Shown: one piece after another, positions 21,969 through 33,760 of the stretch
Position numbering within the stretch: the stretch's first letter is position 1
How the letters are laid out: each line of letters opens with the position of its first letter
Assembly (NCBI GenBank): GCA_039654915.1
Contig: CM077593.1
Location: 118,289,413 to 118,353,412, forward strand
Reading direction: 5' to 3'
DNA length: 64,000 nucleotides
Source of the DNA: Aquilaria yunnanensis
Taxonomy: Eukaryota; Streptophyta; Magnoliopsida; Malvales; Thymelaeaceae
Program-made: the position numbers and the translations under genes
Notes under the pieces: generated by a model
The model's database searches: none
Seen by the model: only the letters and a program-made list of their open reading frames with translations
Told to the model about the DNA's origin: nothing

Positions 21969-24900
21969 TAATATTTTAGGCTCTTAGCTTTTTCTTAATT
22001 AAAATTAATGATAAGGCAAAGCAGCATTGTTGACTTGATCGAAAGATTAAGTAGGCGACATTTAAAGAGAATATACATAATCTGAGTCAATTATAAACAT
22101 TGATCAAGAGAATTATTGGGAGGTCCATCTCTCTTCCGTGGATATCTCAAGAAAAAGAAGCAAATACTGGTATGGCGAGCGCGTGTCTACCTTTGGAATG
22201 CAAGAAATTAATACACACACACACAAGTATATATGTGTGTGCATAATTTTCAGAATTATTATAAGAATAAGGACATAAGTATTATAAGTGAGAAAGCTTA
22301 GAAGAATGTGAAAAGCAAAAGGCTTAAGAGGAAGGGAAGCCAATTTTCAATTTCTTTTTGCAAACCAGACATCGTGACCTCTTGTATTCTAAGAAGCTTA
22401 GTAGGGCTCAGGAGCTGGCCGTGGCGTGGAAATAGAGGAACTCCCGTTGGATCATCTGTTATTAAAGAGCAATTTTGGTAAATTCTTTTCTATATCTGTT
22501 TTTACTGCGGTGTGAAATTAAATATTAATAAATAAGTAATTAAAGGGCGAGGGTGATTTTGGTTACCGAGGTGGAGGTGGGTTGGTTTTGGGAGGGGGGC
22601 AAAAGATAATCTACTCTTCTCCCTCAGTCACATGAGCATCTAAGGCAGAAATTTCAAAATTATCACTAATGTTTTTAGTTGGGAGTGGATAAGTCACTAT
22701 AGTTTTTTTGGCCTTATCTCCTACTAATGTTTTAAATTAAGTCAAATATATCACTGAAGTTTCAAATTAAGAATGGATATAACATTTATAGTTAAAAAGC
22801 TAATAGAAAATGTTAAAAAGCTAGCAAAAAATATTAAAAATAATAAGCTTTAAAGTTTTAGGGTGATAATGTAAATTTTAACAAACTTTAAAGACCTTTT
22901 GTAATTAGACTCTTTCTCTCTCTTTCTCTTTCTCTCTCAAATGCCAATGAAAAGATTAGACAGCGGAGAAAGAAGGAGGGCGGCAACAGGGCTAAGACAC
23001 TGGTGATAGAGACAGCGACAAGGTTGAAATACTGATGATGGAAATCATATCCTCTTTTAATAAAAATCTTAAAGGTTCTAATATTTTTTTGAAGATGCAT
23101 AATAACCTCAAGATTTCAAATTTTGCTATTTTTACCATTTTTCGTTATTTTCTAATTAGCAGTAGTATATTCGACCTATTTTAAAATATTAGTAGGAGAT
23201 TAAGAAAAAAAAAACTATGGTAACATATTTACTCCCCACCCAAAACATTAGTTACAAATTTAATATTCCTAACTCTGTTAGAGGGGAATAGGTTAAGGCA
23301 CAACTCACGATTGGTTCTGGTTCCACTTTTACTATCACTTAAAGTCCTAAAACTTATCATATCTTTCCATTTTATTTCTAGCTTTTACCTTTTTAAGTTA
23401 GTACTTTTTTTAATATAGTCCTAAGATTTATAATTGTATAAACAATTAGCGATAAAATTTTTTTATTATGTAGTTAATCGAGATAAAAAAAAAAAAGATA
23501 AATAAGACTCCATCAAACTCATAAAAATTGTCCCCTTTACTATTTACATTAATTAATTTATGAATTTATTTATTTTAAAATTTATTATAAAAATATGAAC
23601 TTTTTATATGAACATGGAACTTTAAATATTATAGTTTCTAAATATCATTTTTAAGATTTTTTTTAAATATATATTAGTATGAATATACTCAAGTTAAAAT
23701 TTAGTCAATAAAAGTAAATGAGCCAACTAATACAAAACGGTGGGAGTAATAACTATTACATATTTTACTACAATTAAAATTATTTAGTGGCTTTCTTTCA
23801 ACAAATTTAAATTATATGTACAATAATTTTTTAATAATTAATAAACCATTTAAATTATCAAATTTTCTTTTATATAAATAAATATCGTATTCTAGAAAAT
23901 TTAAGACTAATTGTTGACAAAGGTTTTGAATTGTGAAAGCTTTTAGAACTGAAATAAAAAGTTGAACAAGTTTTTTTTTATACTCACAATTATTTAGTGC
24001 AAGTTGACAGGTTTTAAGAATTCAAGTTGTTTTCTCCAAGTTTTAAACTTCTCCTTTGTTGTATGATTGGCTAAAACCCTGCAGAATGGCCTTCAAACTT
24101 ACCAAAAATATTATCATTTGCCCATCAAACATATTTCTGTATTCATTAGCTCATGAAACCTTTAAAATTGCACCTATTAAACTATTGAGTGCTTTAGATA
24201 AAAAAAAATTCTAACATTATGGCTCAAAACTATTATTTTTCCAGTTTTAAAACCTCGTAGAGGGAGTAGCAAAAAATTAACAACGATAAATTTTTCAGTT
24301 GTGAGATCTATTTCATTATATATTGCTCACTGTATGAGTTTAAGGCATCCACTGGCTTAATGATACAAATTACAATTCAAAAAATCTTATCGGTTAATTG
24401 ACCCAAAAGAAGAAAAGTTCAATAGCCTGATGAGTTATATGTGAAAGCTTGCAGACCGTTCTAAGATTTTAAGCTTCTATTCTTCTTACTGGCGTGTCCT
24501 CCTTTTCCATTTTTTATTGTTTCGTCCTCTCACAGTGTTCTCGCACAGCTGTGTTCAGCCGCACGAGACATCTCTCATTAATGTCACTAAATTTTGGAAT
24601 ATTTGGGAGCTGATTAGGATTACATTTTTGTTTCCTTCGATGGTGGGATATTTTGTTGGTACATCTAGAAAATTTTTATTGTGGTGTCCTTATATATATT
24701 AATTAGCTTAGTTTGAAGTGCATCAAACTTCTAAAAAGAAAATGAAATTTAACTGACTTTTGAAGTTTTGATATAAATAAGTGTTAATATGACTTCGACC
24801 TTAATTAAATTTTGGTGTATTTATGAGAATAATAACTTCAATGTTATATTTCTTTTGTTCGTATGGTAAAATTAGAAGGTCCTTTTATAATTTTTTTTGT

Positions 24901-25100
24901 GTCTTTTTAGAAAATACTTCCATTTACAAAGAAATTGCAGATTTCAATAGGTGCAATGACCCGGGGTGCTAAACATGTAGGTCCGTCCATGGATTGAATG
25001 ATTTTCATTCTGGTATCACTGCACATTGTTCACTTCATGGTTATAATTGTCCTATTCTAGAATTCTATTATCTAATTTTACATCTAATTTTTTTTAACTT
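21969..25100. other. AT-rich intergenic region
   Basis: No gene is seen. A CT-rich microsatellite lies at about 22910-22937. A segment at 22655-22760 and its partial mirror at 23090-23250 share phrases such as 'actaatgtttt' and 'ctatggtaacatatttactcc' in opposite orientation. They may be TIRs of a decayed element of about 600 bp. A Stowaway-like MITE is listed separately. Confidence 0.4.
23505..23749. repeat. Stowaway-like MITE, copy 1
   Basis: The ends are gactccatcaaactcataaaa on the left and, in reverse complement, TACTCCCACCGTTTTG on the right. These resemble the common plant TACTCCCTCCGTCCC terminus with TA target sites. The interior aligns with the copy at 40830-41071 (ttattataaaaatatgaa; tagtttctaaatatcatttt). 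Confidence 0.65.
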
Positions 25101-25454
25101 AAGTCAATTAATTTCAAAATAATTTATTTTTATTCTTACGTCCTTTTTACCTGGAACTAATTTTAATTAAAAGTCAACATTATGTAGCTGCAATAATCTA
25201 TTGAAAATAAAATTTTTATAATCTTACTAAATTTTTATGAAAATTTCTAGTTTAAGGCATTAAAAAAGAAAAATTTATAAAAATTTAAAAATATCATAAA
25301 AATTTACTTTCAAATAAATTATTGCATCTACATAATATTGAATTTCAAATAAATTAATTTCTACAAATATTGAATTTCAAATAAATTAATTTCAAGTAAA
25401 AAAGATATAAACGTAAAAATAAGTCAGTCCACTTAAAATTAAAAGAAATTGACT
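25101..25454. repeat. Fold-back MITE, copy 2
   Basis: The left arm (aagtcaattaatttc, ttcttacgtcctttttacctgg, cattatgtagctgcaataat) pairs with the reverse complement of the right arm (gagtcaatttc, ttacgtttatatc, tattatgtagatgcaataat). An internal duplication of tgaatttcaaataaattaat lies near 25350-25392. It is the same family as 21670-21968. Confidence 0.75.
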
Positions 25455-26571
25455 CCTATGTTATACTATCTTTGAATATATTAACTTTGTTGTATTTCAA
25501 CCGTGAGCATAAGAAATAGCCTAGGTTAGTGCCCATATATGTAAGCCACTACGATTGAAATTATACCTAATTGCATAAAAAATCTGGAAACCTTTAATTT
25601 GGTTTGTAAAGTTATCTCTAACCTCTAGCTGTTACATAATAGTCTCAAATATTTTCTCTCCATTATAAATTTGTTCTTAGCTTCAAGTTAGACTAAATTG
25701 GTATAAAATTTTGATTTATTAGAGGAAAAGCTAATAATTTACAAAGTCCATAACTATCAACAAATCATAGCTGAATTTGAATTTACCAGAAAATAGTTTT
25801 TAAATAGCTTGAATTTATTAACTCTTACATAACCATGTAATATGGATTTTTTTTAAAACAAATTCTATTTTAAAATATTTGATAATTGTGTTTTTATCAA
25901 TTCAAAATGTGTCATAATTTTTTACTAGTTAATAAGTTATGTGAATTATCAATTTTTTATTTGTGAATTAATTTGTTGTACCAATTCAATTTAGACCAAG
26001 GCAATGGACAAACTTGTTAGGAAGGAAAAGGGTTTGGGAGTACTAAGTGAGGACAGGGATGAAGTTACAGCACATGAAGCTTGTGAAAATTACCAAAACC
26101 TCTTGATATTTGGTCGAATTTACATTTTTATTTTCACTGCTAAGGATGGTCATTCGGTTTGTTAGGTTTAAACCAAACCAAATTTTTTGGTTTATTCAAT
26201 TTTCAGTTTTGATAATTACAAGCCAAATTAACTGAACTAAGTCTTTAAACCGAAGTAAAACTAAACTGAAATATTTTGTTCTATTCAGTTTAAAACTGAA
26301 ATAACCGAAATAAAGTCACATCCAAAAACAGTGATACATCCGTAACATAGAGAAACATAGGTGGCTTAAATAACTATAAAACAAAAAATGGTGGACTATT
26401 ATGGGGTTTGTGATTAACTCACCTAGTTGAACATAGTGACGGTTTCTTCAACTTCTCTTCTCTAAAATTCAATTTCTAAGGCAGAAGGAAGAAGGATTAA
26501 AATTGTCAATCAAGTAGGAGCTATTTTGGCCAGTAGTGCCAGTGATGAGGGAGATCTTGTAGGTCTAGTTG
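25455..26571. other. AT-rich intergenic region left of the CACTA element
   Basis: No gene is seen. At 26143-26320 is a decayed repeat full of aaccaaaccaaa and accgaa/ttcggtt phrases, like the interiors of the 'ggttcggttt' hAT-type elements seen at 56.1 kb. Confidence 0.4.
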
Positions 26572-28625
26572 CACTACTAAAAAAAGAGGTTTTTTTCCAA
26601 TGGCCAAATTTCCAATGACCTAGTTGTTAGAAAATTCCAATGTGAAAAGCCATTGGAAAAATGAGAGAAGAATTTTCAGCAGCTTAGCTATTGCAAATTT
26701 CCAACACGTTGAGTCATTGGTAACATGACCGTTAGGAATTTAAAAATTTCAATTTTCAACGCGAAGGCCATTGGAAATTCTAAAATGTTAAACCAATAAA
26801 ATTTTGCAATTTTTGAAAGTAATATACATACATACATACATATATATTGTTAGAAATAATAATAATAATAATAATAATAATATGTATATTTATATTACAT
26901 TGATATTATATATATATATAATATATCATAATAAATATTTACCATAATACATATATATTAATACATTTATAAATATTTGTCTGAGCACGAAGATTAAGAT
27001 GTATGTAATTTGTGGTATTTTTTTATGTAGTAAAAGTTTAAATAATAATTAAAAAAGAAAATATTGTTTTTTAGGTTTTGTACAGTAAAAGGTTGAGTAG
27101 AGATTAAAAAAAGAGTCTTTATTGGGTTTCGTGTAAAAGGATTATTTAATTGTTTAAACTTTTTCAAAAGAGGAAACGTTTCAACCTTTTGGGACTTCCC
27201 AAAAAGAAATATGTTTCAAGTAAATTGAGATTGAGTGAGTATGATATTTATACATATATATGAGCATATTATATTTTTATACATATTATAATATATATCA
27301 TATTTTCATACCAAGTTTCTATTAATTGGGTTTAAATCAGAAAAAGGTAATTTATATTGAAATTTAAATAATAAATTGGAAACCGAGTGAAAAAATATAT
27401 ATTTGACGTGGGGTGTCTAGTGGATGAGTTTATGGAGCGGGTTGAGCGGACAAAACCGAAGAAAAAATCCTAAAAATAAGTCTCGTATGAATCTCAACTT
27501 TTGGAAGACATAACTTTTGTTACAGTTGTCAAAATGACTATTATAATATGTATTTTCAAAGGGAATTTTGTGCTTTACATGTGTTATCAGAGTTTTGCTC
27601 TCCATGACTACATTTTTTTGGTCAAAGTTCCATCATTTTGAGGGGTATCCGGCCCTCTAAAGTTTTTGTCAAGTTTATAAAGTAAAGTAGTATTTTGAAA
27701 ATATTTTATTATAAATAACAACAATAATAATAATACATATATTTATATTTATATTTATGTCATACACATATATGTCATATAATAATAATAATAATATATT
27801 TAGGCTGGCCTAATTGTTTTATTGGAGTTGGGACATACATTTTTTATTGAATTTGCGCTCAATATCAACTAACCCAAACCCATATATACATATGATAACC
27901 CAGCCTATATATACATCATAAACCCTCTCTGTCTCTCACCCCACTCACCTCTCTAATCTCTCAACCGAACCCTAGCCCTTTCAGCCAAAATCTCTAAGCT
28001 CCCTCACCTCCCTCGCCTCTCTCATCTCTCAACCCTCTTTGTCTTTCCTCCCTCATCTCCTAGCCAAAATCTTTCAGCCTCTTTCACCATCCCTCCCTTT
28101 CTTAACCTTCTCTGTCTCTTACTGTTCAGCCCTTCGTCTGTCTCTGATGTCCCTCGCCGTTCAACCATCTTTGTCTCTTTCCTCTTTCTACCATCCCTCG
28201 CCATTCAGCCTTGCTTCCTCGTCGTTCCAAGCCCTTTATTACTTGCCTTGGTCCGCCTCGGTCTTCTCGATTCTCGCCAACCAACATCCTTACTCGTTAG
28301 TTGTGGTTCGTTCTCCCTCATTTTCCACCAGTAAGAGGACCAATTGCCACTTTGGCCATGGAAAAGACTAGGTGAATCAGGGTCTGAGGTCTTCGATTTT
28401 GCGGTTCTTCACTCCTGCTCGCCATCGGCCATTCATCTGCCTACTCACCTTCTCGTCCCGTTGCCAGCTAACCGACGTCCTTCATCTCCTTGATTCAGAT
28501 CTAATTTTTCAAAGTTTTGTTTTGTGTAGATTTGATGATTGTTGTTGTAAGAAAAATTGGTACATCTAATCTGAATTTTTTATCAGTTTTTGAATTTTTT
28601 GATGAATTTATTAATGTATGTTGTG

Positions 28626-28840
28626 TTTTTTTAACTTTCTTATGTGAATTTATGGTGAATATTTGTGAATCTATGATGAATTTGTGAATTTTTTGAATTT
28701 GTGATTTTTGTGAATATTTGTGATTTTTGAATTTGTGAATCTTATGAATTTAGGATGAATTTATGAATATTTCAAATTTTTGTGAATATTTTGGATTCTT
28801 TTTGAATTTAAGATTGTGAATATATTTTTGTGAATTTCAG
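28626..28840. repeat. Degenerate TTTGTGAAT repeat
   Basis: More than ten scattered copies of tttgtgaat / tttatgaat / atttgtgatt occur within about 215 bp inside the CACTA element. It is simple-sequence-like and non-coding. Confidence 0.65.
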
Positions 28841-28868
28841 TAAAAATTTAATTTTTGTAAATATAAAA

Positions 28869-29586
28869 TACTCCCCTGTCTTGAATTGTTTGAAACGTTT
28901 CAATTTGGTACAAAATTTTAGGAAAAATGCATTTATACGCCTAACTTCCTGTTTTGCCCTTCATCTTCATCTTTGGCTTCCACCTTCTGTCTCCCTCATT
29001 GCCTCATCTCCAACTTCTGTCCACCATCGATTCTGGTTGCCGTGTCTCATCGCGTCATCGTCTCATCCAGTCACCGTGTTTAGTCACGTAGGCACCTCGT
29101 CCGGTCCCATTGTCTCCTACTCTCACTTGCTTCCATCCCCGCTTTGGTCACTGTAGTCCTCAACGTGTCGATTGTCATTCTGTCAGGTCGATTGTCAGCC
29201 TCGTTGTGTCAATTGCCTTCCTTGACGTGTCGATTGTTGTTTTGTTGGGTCGACTCCGTCCAGTTGATTGCTGCCCTTTCCGTCGCATCAATTCGTGCAT
29301 GAACCTGGGGCCTCCTCACCACTCATTGATCTTCTACCCAGTAGCGGACATACAGGTACAGCGGTGGTCGCCGTCAAGTCCTTCTGGCCGGATGCAAAGA
29401 AGAGTGGCTACAGAGATGATACGCGAGAGAGAGTGTGAGTGTCGGTTGGGAAGAGGGGAGAGAAGTTAAAATGGGGTTGTAATGGTAAATTGTATAGAAA
29501 AAGTTTACTAAATAAGGAAATGTTTTAAAGAATTTGGGACTGCCAAAAAAAGAAATTATTTCAAAGAATATGTGACAGAGGAAGTA
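28869..29586. repeat. Stowaway-like element nested in the CACTA, with GC-rich interior
   Basis: The left end TACTCCCCTGTCTTGAATTG and the right end in reverse complement TACTTCCTCTGTCACATATT are similar for about 35 bp (both continue with tttgaaa). Both start with TA, the expected target dinucleotide. The ~600-bp middle is unusually GC-rich and CT-biased, with open frames on the plus strand (28830-29156 and 29110-29469). I could match no protein. A related single end (…gagattgagtgagta) lies at 27150-27241. Confidence 0.5.
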
Positions 29587-30019
29587 TAAAATTTGTCTTT
29601 TATTAAACATATAAGTTCAATAATATACAAAATATATTTTGTGGAGTGATATAATTTTTTTATTATATTAAAAAGAGTTTCCAATAGCTAAGTCATTGGA
29701 AACCCCATTAACCGTTGGAAATTATTCTCTAAGGTTAAGCCATTGGAAATTTTAACGGCTTATAGCTGTTGAAAATATCAATGGCAAATTCTTTTAGTCG
29801 TTGGAAATTTTTTTTCCAACGAACAATTTGCCGATGTGTTAGTTTCCAAAGGCTTTGCATTGAAAATTCAAATTTTCTAACGGGCTTCCATTGGAAATTG
29901 TCATTTTTTTAGTAGTGTTGGATTCATTGTCAATAGTGTCGCATTAAAGGTGGTAGCATCGTTCTCGACAGCGGCCATCAGCCTATCGAAGAGAGAGGCT
30001 GGAGGGTTGGAGGTGAGTG

Positions 30020-30140
30020 GAGCTTGAGGGTAGAGGCGAGTGGGGGTTGAGGGTGAAGGGTGGAGGCGAGTGGAGGGTGAGGCCAGAGGACAGAGGCGAG
30101 TGGAAGGCAAGGCCAGAGGACGGAGGCGAGTGATGTGCTG
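30020..30140. repeat. G-rich minisatellite
   Basis: There are four to five imperfect copies of a GAGGCGAGTGG-containing unit, about 30 bp long where clearest (…ggccagaggacagaggcgagtgg, then …ggccagaggacggaggcgagtg). The minus strand would read as repeated TRLxPLAxPS. This is just outside the CACTA right end. Confidence 0.55.
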
Positions 30141-31550
30141 CCGGAGGTAAGCGTTTTTATCTTGTGATGGCCAAACCCCAATAGAAGCCATTAATCTTCT
30201 ATCCACCTTCAACTCAACCCCTTCTTCTTTTAATCATGTCAACTAACCCATCATAATTTTCATGCCCTAGCAAATGTTCCTAAGATTTTAGGATGGAGTG
30301 AGTAATTTAACAATGTCATTATAAGGTAAATCATGCTTAATCATTGGTTAAGAACAAAGTGATATTATTGCTAGTTAGGATGACCCGGCGGACCAGGACA
30401 CTCGACGGAGCCTCGGAGGGGCTCACATTCTCATAATCGCAGGACTCACCCACCTCATGGTACACATGATCAAGGCCGTGCTGACATACGGACGACTGTT
30501 CCCCAGAACCAGCCATTCTCCATTCCCCCCCCACCTCCGCCATATTACGCATATGCCTCTGCTACGCCGCATCCAGCTTATCAACATGCATCCTTCATAC
30601 CGGCCAGTTCTTCAATTCACAGTGGCCTTTGTACGTACGCGACAACATCCTCTTCCACTGGGTTGATCGACAGGCGGAGGCAGAAGCAGAAGCAGAGGTA
30701 TAGTCGGAGTCGGAATCGGAGTCGGACTCAGAGGCGGAGGCACCTGAGGAGCATAGTGAGGACTACCTTCCAATGCCTCCACCTCGTGCAGCCCCCCGAA
30801 AACGGGATCGTGTTGCTGAACCACCGCCGGCTCCTGACCATCGGCGATTCATCGTCCCATTTGAGTAAGCAATTGATTTTTTTTTTTAATCATGTATTAT
30901 ACTTTCTTTTCTATTTTTCGCATGCTAACTATAATTAACCTTTGATGTAGTCTTCTACGTGACGAGAAGGTGCGGGCGACGGTGAAGATGATTCATGAAA
31001 AGCAATGGAAAAAGCCATGGGTTGATTGGCCTTCTCTCCGAGACCACGAGCGCCAGTAAGTACTTGGAACAGCTGCACGTAAGAACTACTCGACCACATT
31101 TCTAATTAATCTATTTACAACACAGTCCCTATAGTTTTTTACGCTTTTCATTTAGTCCTCATATCTTTTGAAAATGTACAACCTGGCCCTCAACTTACTA
31201 ATCCTTTTCAGCTTTCTGCAGGAGTACTGTCAGTGGCCGCTTGATGATTAGTCGGCCATAAAGAAGATCTTATTTCAGGGGTGTTCCAATAAGTTGTGGA
31301 ACAAACTCCATCACTTACAAAAGGACACGATCCGCGAGTGCCCCGAGTTTAGCGAGAGCAGCAAGGACTACATTCTCTTGAAGCCCTATGTCCCCAAGTG
31401 ATTTGACCCTCATATGTGGGAGATACTCAGCGGTGAGTGGAACACGCCAGAGTGGAAGGCAAAGTCAAAGGCCGGAGCTGAGAACAAGAATCAATGACAC
31501 TCCTGGCTTAGCGCCCAAACATTGCATGGGCTCCATTCAAGGTGAAATAC

Positions 31551-33251
31551 TAGTTTTTATATTATAGATCTATGTCTAATTAGATATATTAATCTAGCTT
31601 TAATTTCCTATATATAACCCATAACTTAATAAATAAATTGACTAATTTGCTCTGGACCAAAACTTACCATCACCCTTGAAAACCCACCTTTGTAACCGCT
31701 TTTGTCATTGCTGCCACCGATGCGTTGCCTCCTCCTCTGACAAACCTTCACTGCCTCCAAATCTCACAGCTGCTTACCTCCAGATCTCGTTCTTACTTGC
31801 CAGATCTCGTTGTGACTAGCCAGATCTCGTTGACACTCGCTGGATCTCATTGTGACTCGTTAGATCTCGTCGTCACTAATCAGATTCGGGTCTCGTCGTC
31901 ACTCACCGGATCTTGTCATCACTAGCCGAATTCGGACCTCGTCGTCACTCGCTGGATCTCATTTTGAATCGCCGGATCGCGTCGTCACTTACAGGGTCGT
32001 GTCGATCACCTCCAAATCTTGGTGTTGTCACTTGTCAAATCGTGCCAATCATTGCCTCCAAGTCACGTCCTTATTGATTTCGAACAACAACAGTATTTGC
32101 TATAAAATGTAAATATGTTTAATATAGTATGTGGAAGTATCTACAAAGTAATATAAAATAAATTATTATAATATGAAATTAAAAGTGTCTAAAGTTATAA
32201 GAATAAGTGTCTGATTGAATATTGAAAAATGTCTAAATCAATATATAAAAGTGTCTGAACAAAAAATGATATAATCAACTTGTGAACAATTTGTTATCTT
32301 TAAAATATAATTAAAAAAAAGTGTCTGAATCAATAAGAAAAAGTGTTTGATTGAATATTAAAAAATATCTAAAGAAATACCTAAAAGTGTCTGATTAAAT
32401 AACTTGTGAACAATTTGTTATCTTTCAGAAAACAACTGTTTCAAATAATTTTGAAAAAGTGTCTGACTAAATATATAAAAGTGTTCAAATAATAATGAAA
32501 AAGTGTTTAAATATTTAGAGAAGTGTTTAAATAAAGGCATATAATTCAATGAATAAAGAAATGTCTAAAGCACAATATAAAAGTGTTTGGACAATAACAA
32601 AAATATATATATTTTTTCCTTTTGAAAAACAAATCAATCTTTGCAAATCGTCTAACTCTTCTCCCTCTCCGCCGCTGCCTCCCTCCACAGCCATCGCCTC
32701 CATAGCAGCCATCCAGCCACACACGTTCGCCTCCCCCGTCCACCTCATTGGCCTTGCCTTGGATCGCGCCTCAAACTGCACGGCCTCGTCTTGGAACACA
32801 CTGTCTCTCCTCCGATCGCACCGCCTCCTCGGCCTCACCTTAAATCGCCTAGGATCGCGCAGCCTTGTCTTGGATCATGTCGTCTCTCCTCTGATTGTAC
32901 TGCCTTACCTCGGTCATCGTTGGATGTGATCACGACGCCTCTCCCCGCCTTGGATGTTGGTGTGCGATGGAGATTAGTGCGCGACGAAGATTGGTTCACA
33001 GCAGAGATCGGTGCACCTCCAGATTTGTGTGCGAAGATTGGTGCACGATGTAGATCGGCGTGCGACGGAGATTGGAGTCTGCCGTGGCAGTCGTTGGTTG
33101 CAACGATGAGAGAGAGAGAGAGAGAGAGAGAAATGGTGGTAGGAGGGAAGAAGGGAAAGAAACTGCTTGAGGGAGAAAAATTAGGGTAAGGGGTAAAAAA
33201 GTAAATTCTATATTATGTCTAATTAGACATATGTATATTATATCCATTATA
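31551..33251. mobile_element. Palindrome-ended repeat element, copy A (possible MULE)
   Basis: It is inserted in an intron of the transposase pseudogene. The same nine bases, GTGAAATAC, flank it (31542-31550 and 33252-33260), which fits a 9-bp target duplication. The left end contains ATGTCTAATTAGATAT at 31572 and the right end ATGTCTAATTAGACAT at 33215. About 40 bp of the two ends match in inverted orientation. Inside, in order: a CT-rich segment (about 31675-32070), an AT-rich array of aaaagtgtctga units, a second CT-rich segment (about 32640-33090), (GA)n at 33109-33131, and a GGGTAAGGGG-type end. A second copy is at 54752-57242. There is no transposase. Confidence 0.65.
32180..32600. repeat. 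AAAAGTGTCTGA array, copy A
   Basis: About fifteen imperfect occurrences of aaaagtgtctga / aaaagtgttt are spaced mostly 20-40 bp apart and joined by AT-rich linkers such as tnaatatataa. Two longer sub-blocks (cttgtgaacaatttgttatcttt, near 32279 and 32403) are also duplicated. It is non-coding and belongs to the palindrome-ended element. Confidence 0.7.
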
Positions 33252-33760
33252 GTGAAATACACTAGAAAAGGATGGTACACTTAATTTCATCTCACTAATT
33301 AATTATAACTTTGTGATGAATACAGTTGATTTTATTAACATAATAACATTGGTAAAAAATTTTAGGCCGAAAAGGTTGGGGGAAGAGCCAGAGTTTCAGG
33401 ATTTCTTTAAGGAGACCCGCACGAGCAAGAAGACGGGTGACTACGTCAATTCGCGCACTCGACAGCTTAGAGGAATTAAGTTTTCCGTTCACTAGCTACT
33501 TTAGTTATTTGTTGCACTAAACCATACCTTGCTTTGCGTTTAGAACTTTTTGAACTCATACTAACGTTTTTTTTTTAGTCTTGTGATCTACTAAAACTAT
33601 AGGCAAAATATGTGGAGAAAGTGATGGAGAAGCATGGCTCTGATCCCACCCGCCGTCCTCGCTTTGACCATGATGCTTGGGCAGGCGAAGAAGGGTCGGT
33701 GGACGGGTGTCCCGCCTCACCCTGCCATTTTCTCTCCTGCATCTTCTCTGGTAATTAGTT

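Larger units (their letters stand above)
26572..29917. mobile_element. Complete non-autonomous CACTA transposon
   Basis: The left end CACTACTAAAAAAAGAGG and the right end, whose reverse complement is CACTACTAAAAAAATGAC, form a CACTA TIR. The flanking three bases are TTG on both sides (26569-26571 and 29918-29920), a perfect 3-bp target duplication as this superfamily makes. The first ~230 bp and last ~240 bp carry many ccattggaaa / tttccaatgg subterminal motifs in both orientations. The 3346-bp interior has no transposase. It contains (AAT)n, a CT-rich leader-like stretch (27920-28370, with a TATA-like string just before), a TGTGAAT repeat and a nested Stowaway-like element. Its motif set differs from the CACTA at 1-4299, so it is a different family. 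Confidence 0.9.
30378..33760 (+). pseudogene. Plant transposase gene (Ptta/En/Spm, Transposase_24 type), decayed and interrupted
   Basis: A Pro/Arg-rich N-terminal segment starts near 30378 (MTRRTRTLDGAS…). It is followed by an exon near 30955-31056 (LRDEKVRATVKMIHEKQWKKPWVDWPSLRDHER) and one near 31210-31545. The latter includes FLQEYCQWPLDD, GCSNKLWNKLHHLQK and the W-rich block MWEILSGEWNTPEWKAKSKAG. After a nested insertion, the frame resumes at 33365 (RPKRLGEEPEFQDFFKETRT…DYVNSRTRQL) and again near 33600. Stops (for example TAG at 31248 and TGA near 31400 and 31496) kill it. These are hallmarks of the plant En/Spm-type transposase family. No ends of the parent element were found. Confidence 0.7.

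Noticed and set aside
29901..30212. Minus-strand ORF with repeated TRLxPLAxPS
   Set aside because: It crosses the exact right border of the CACTA element and is produced by the G-rich minisatellite.
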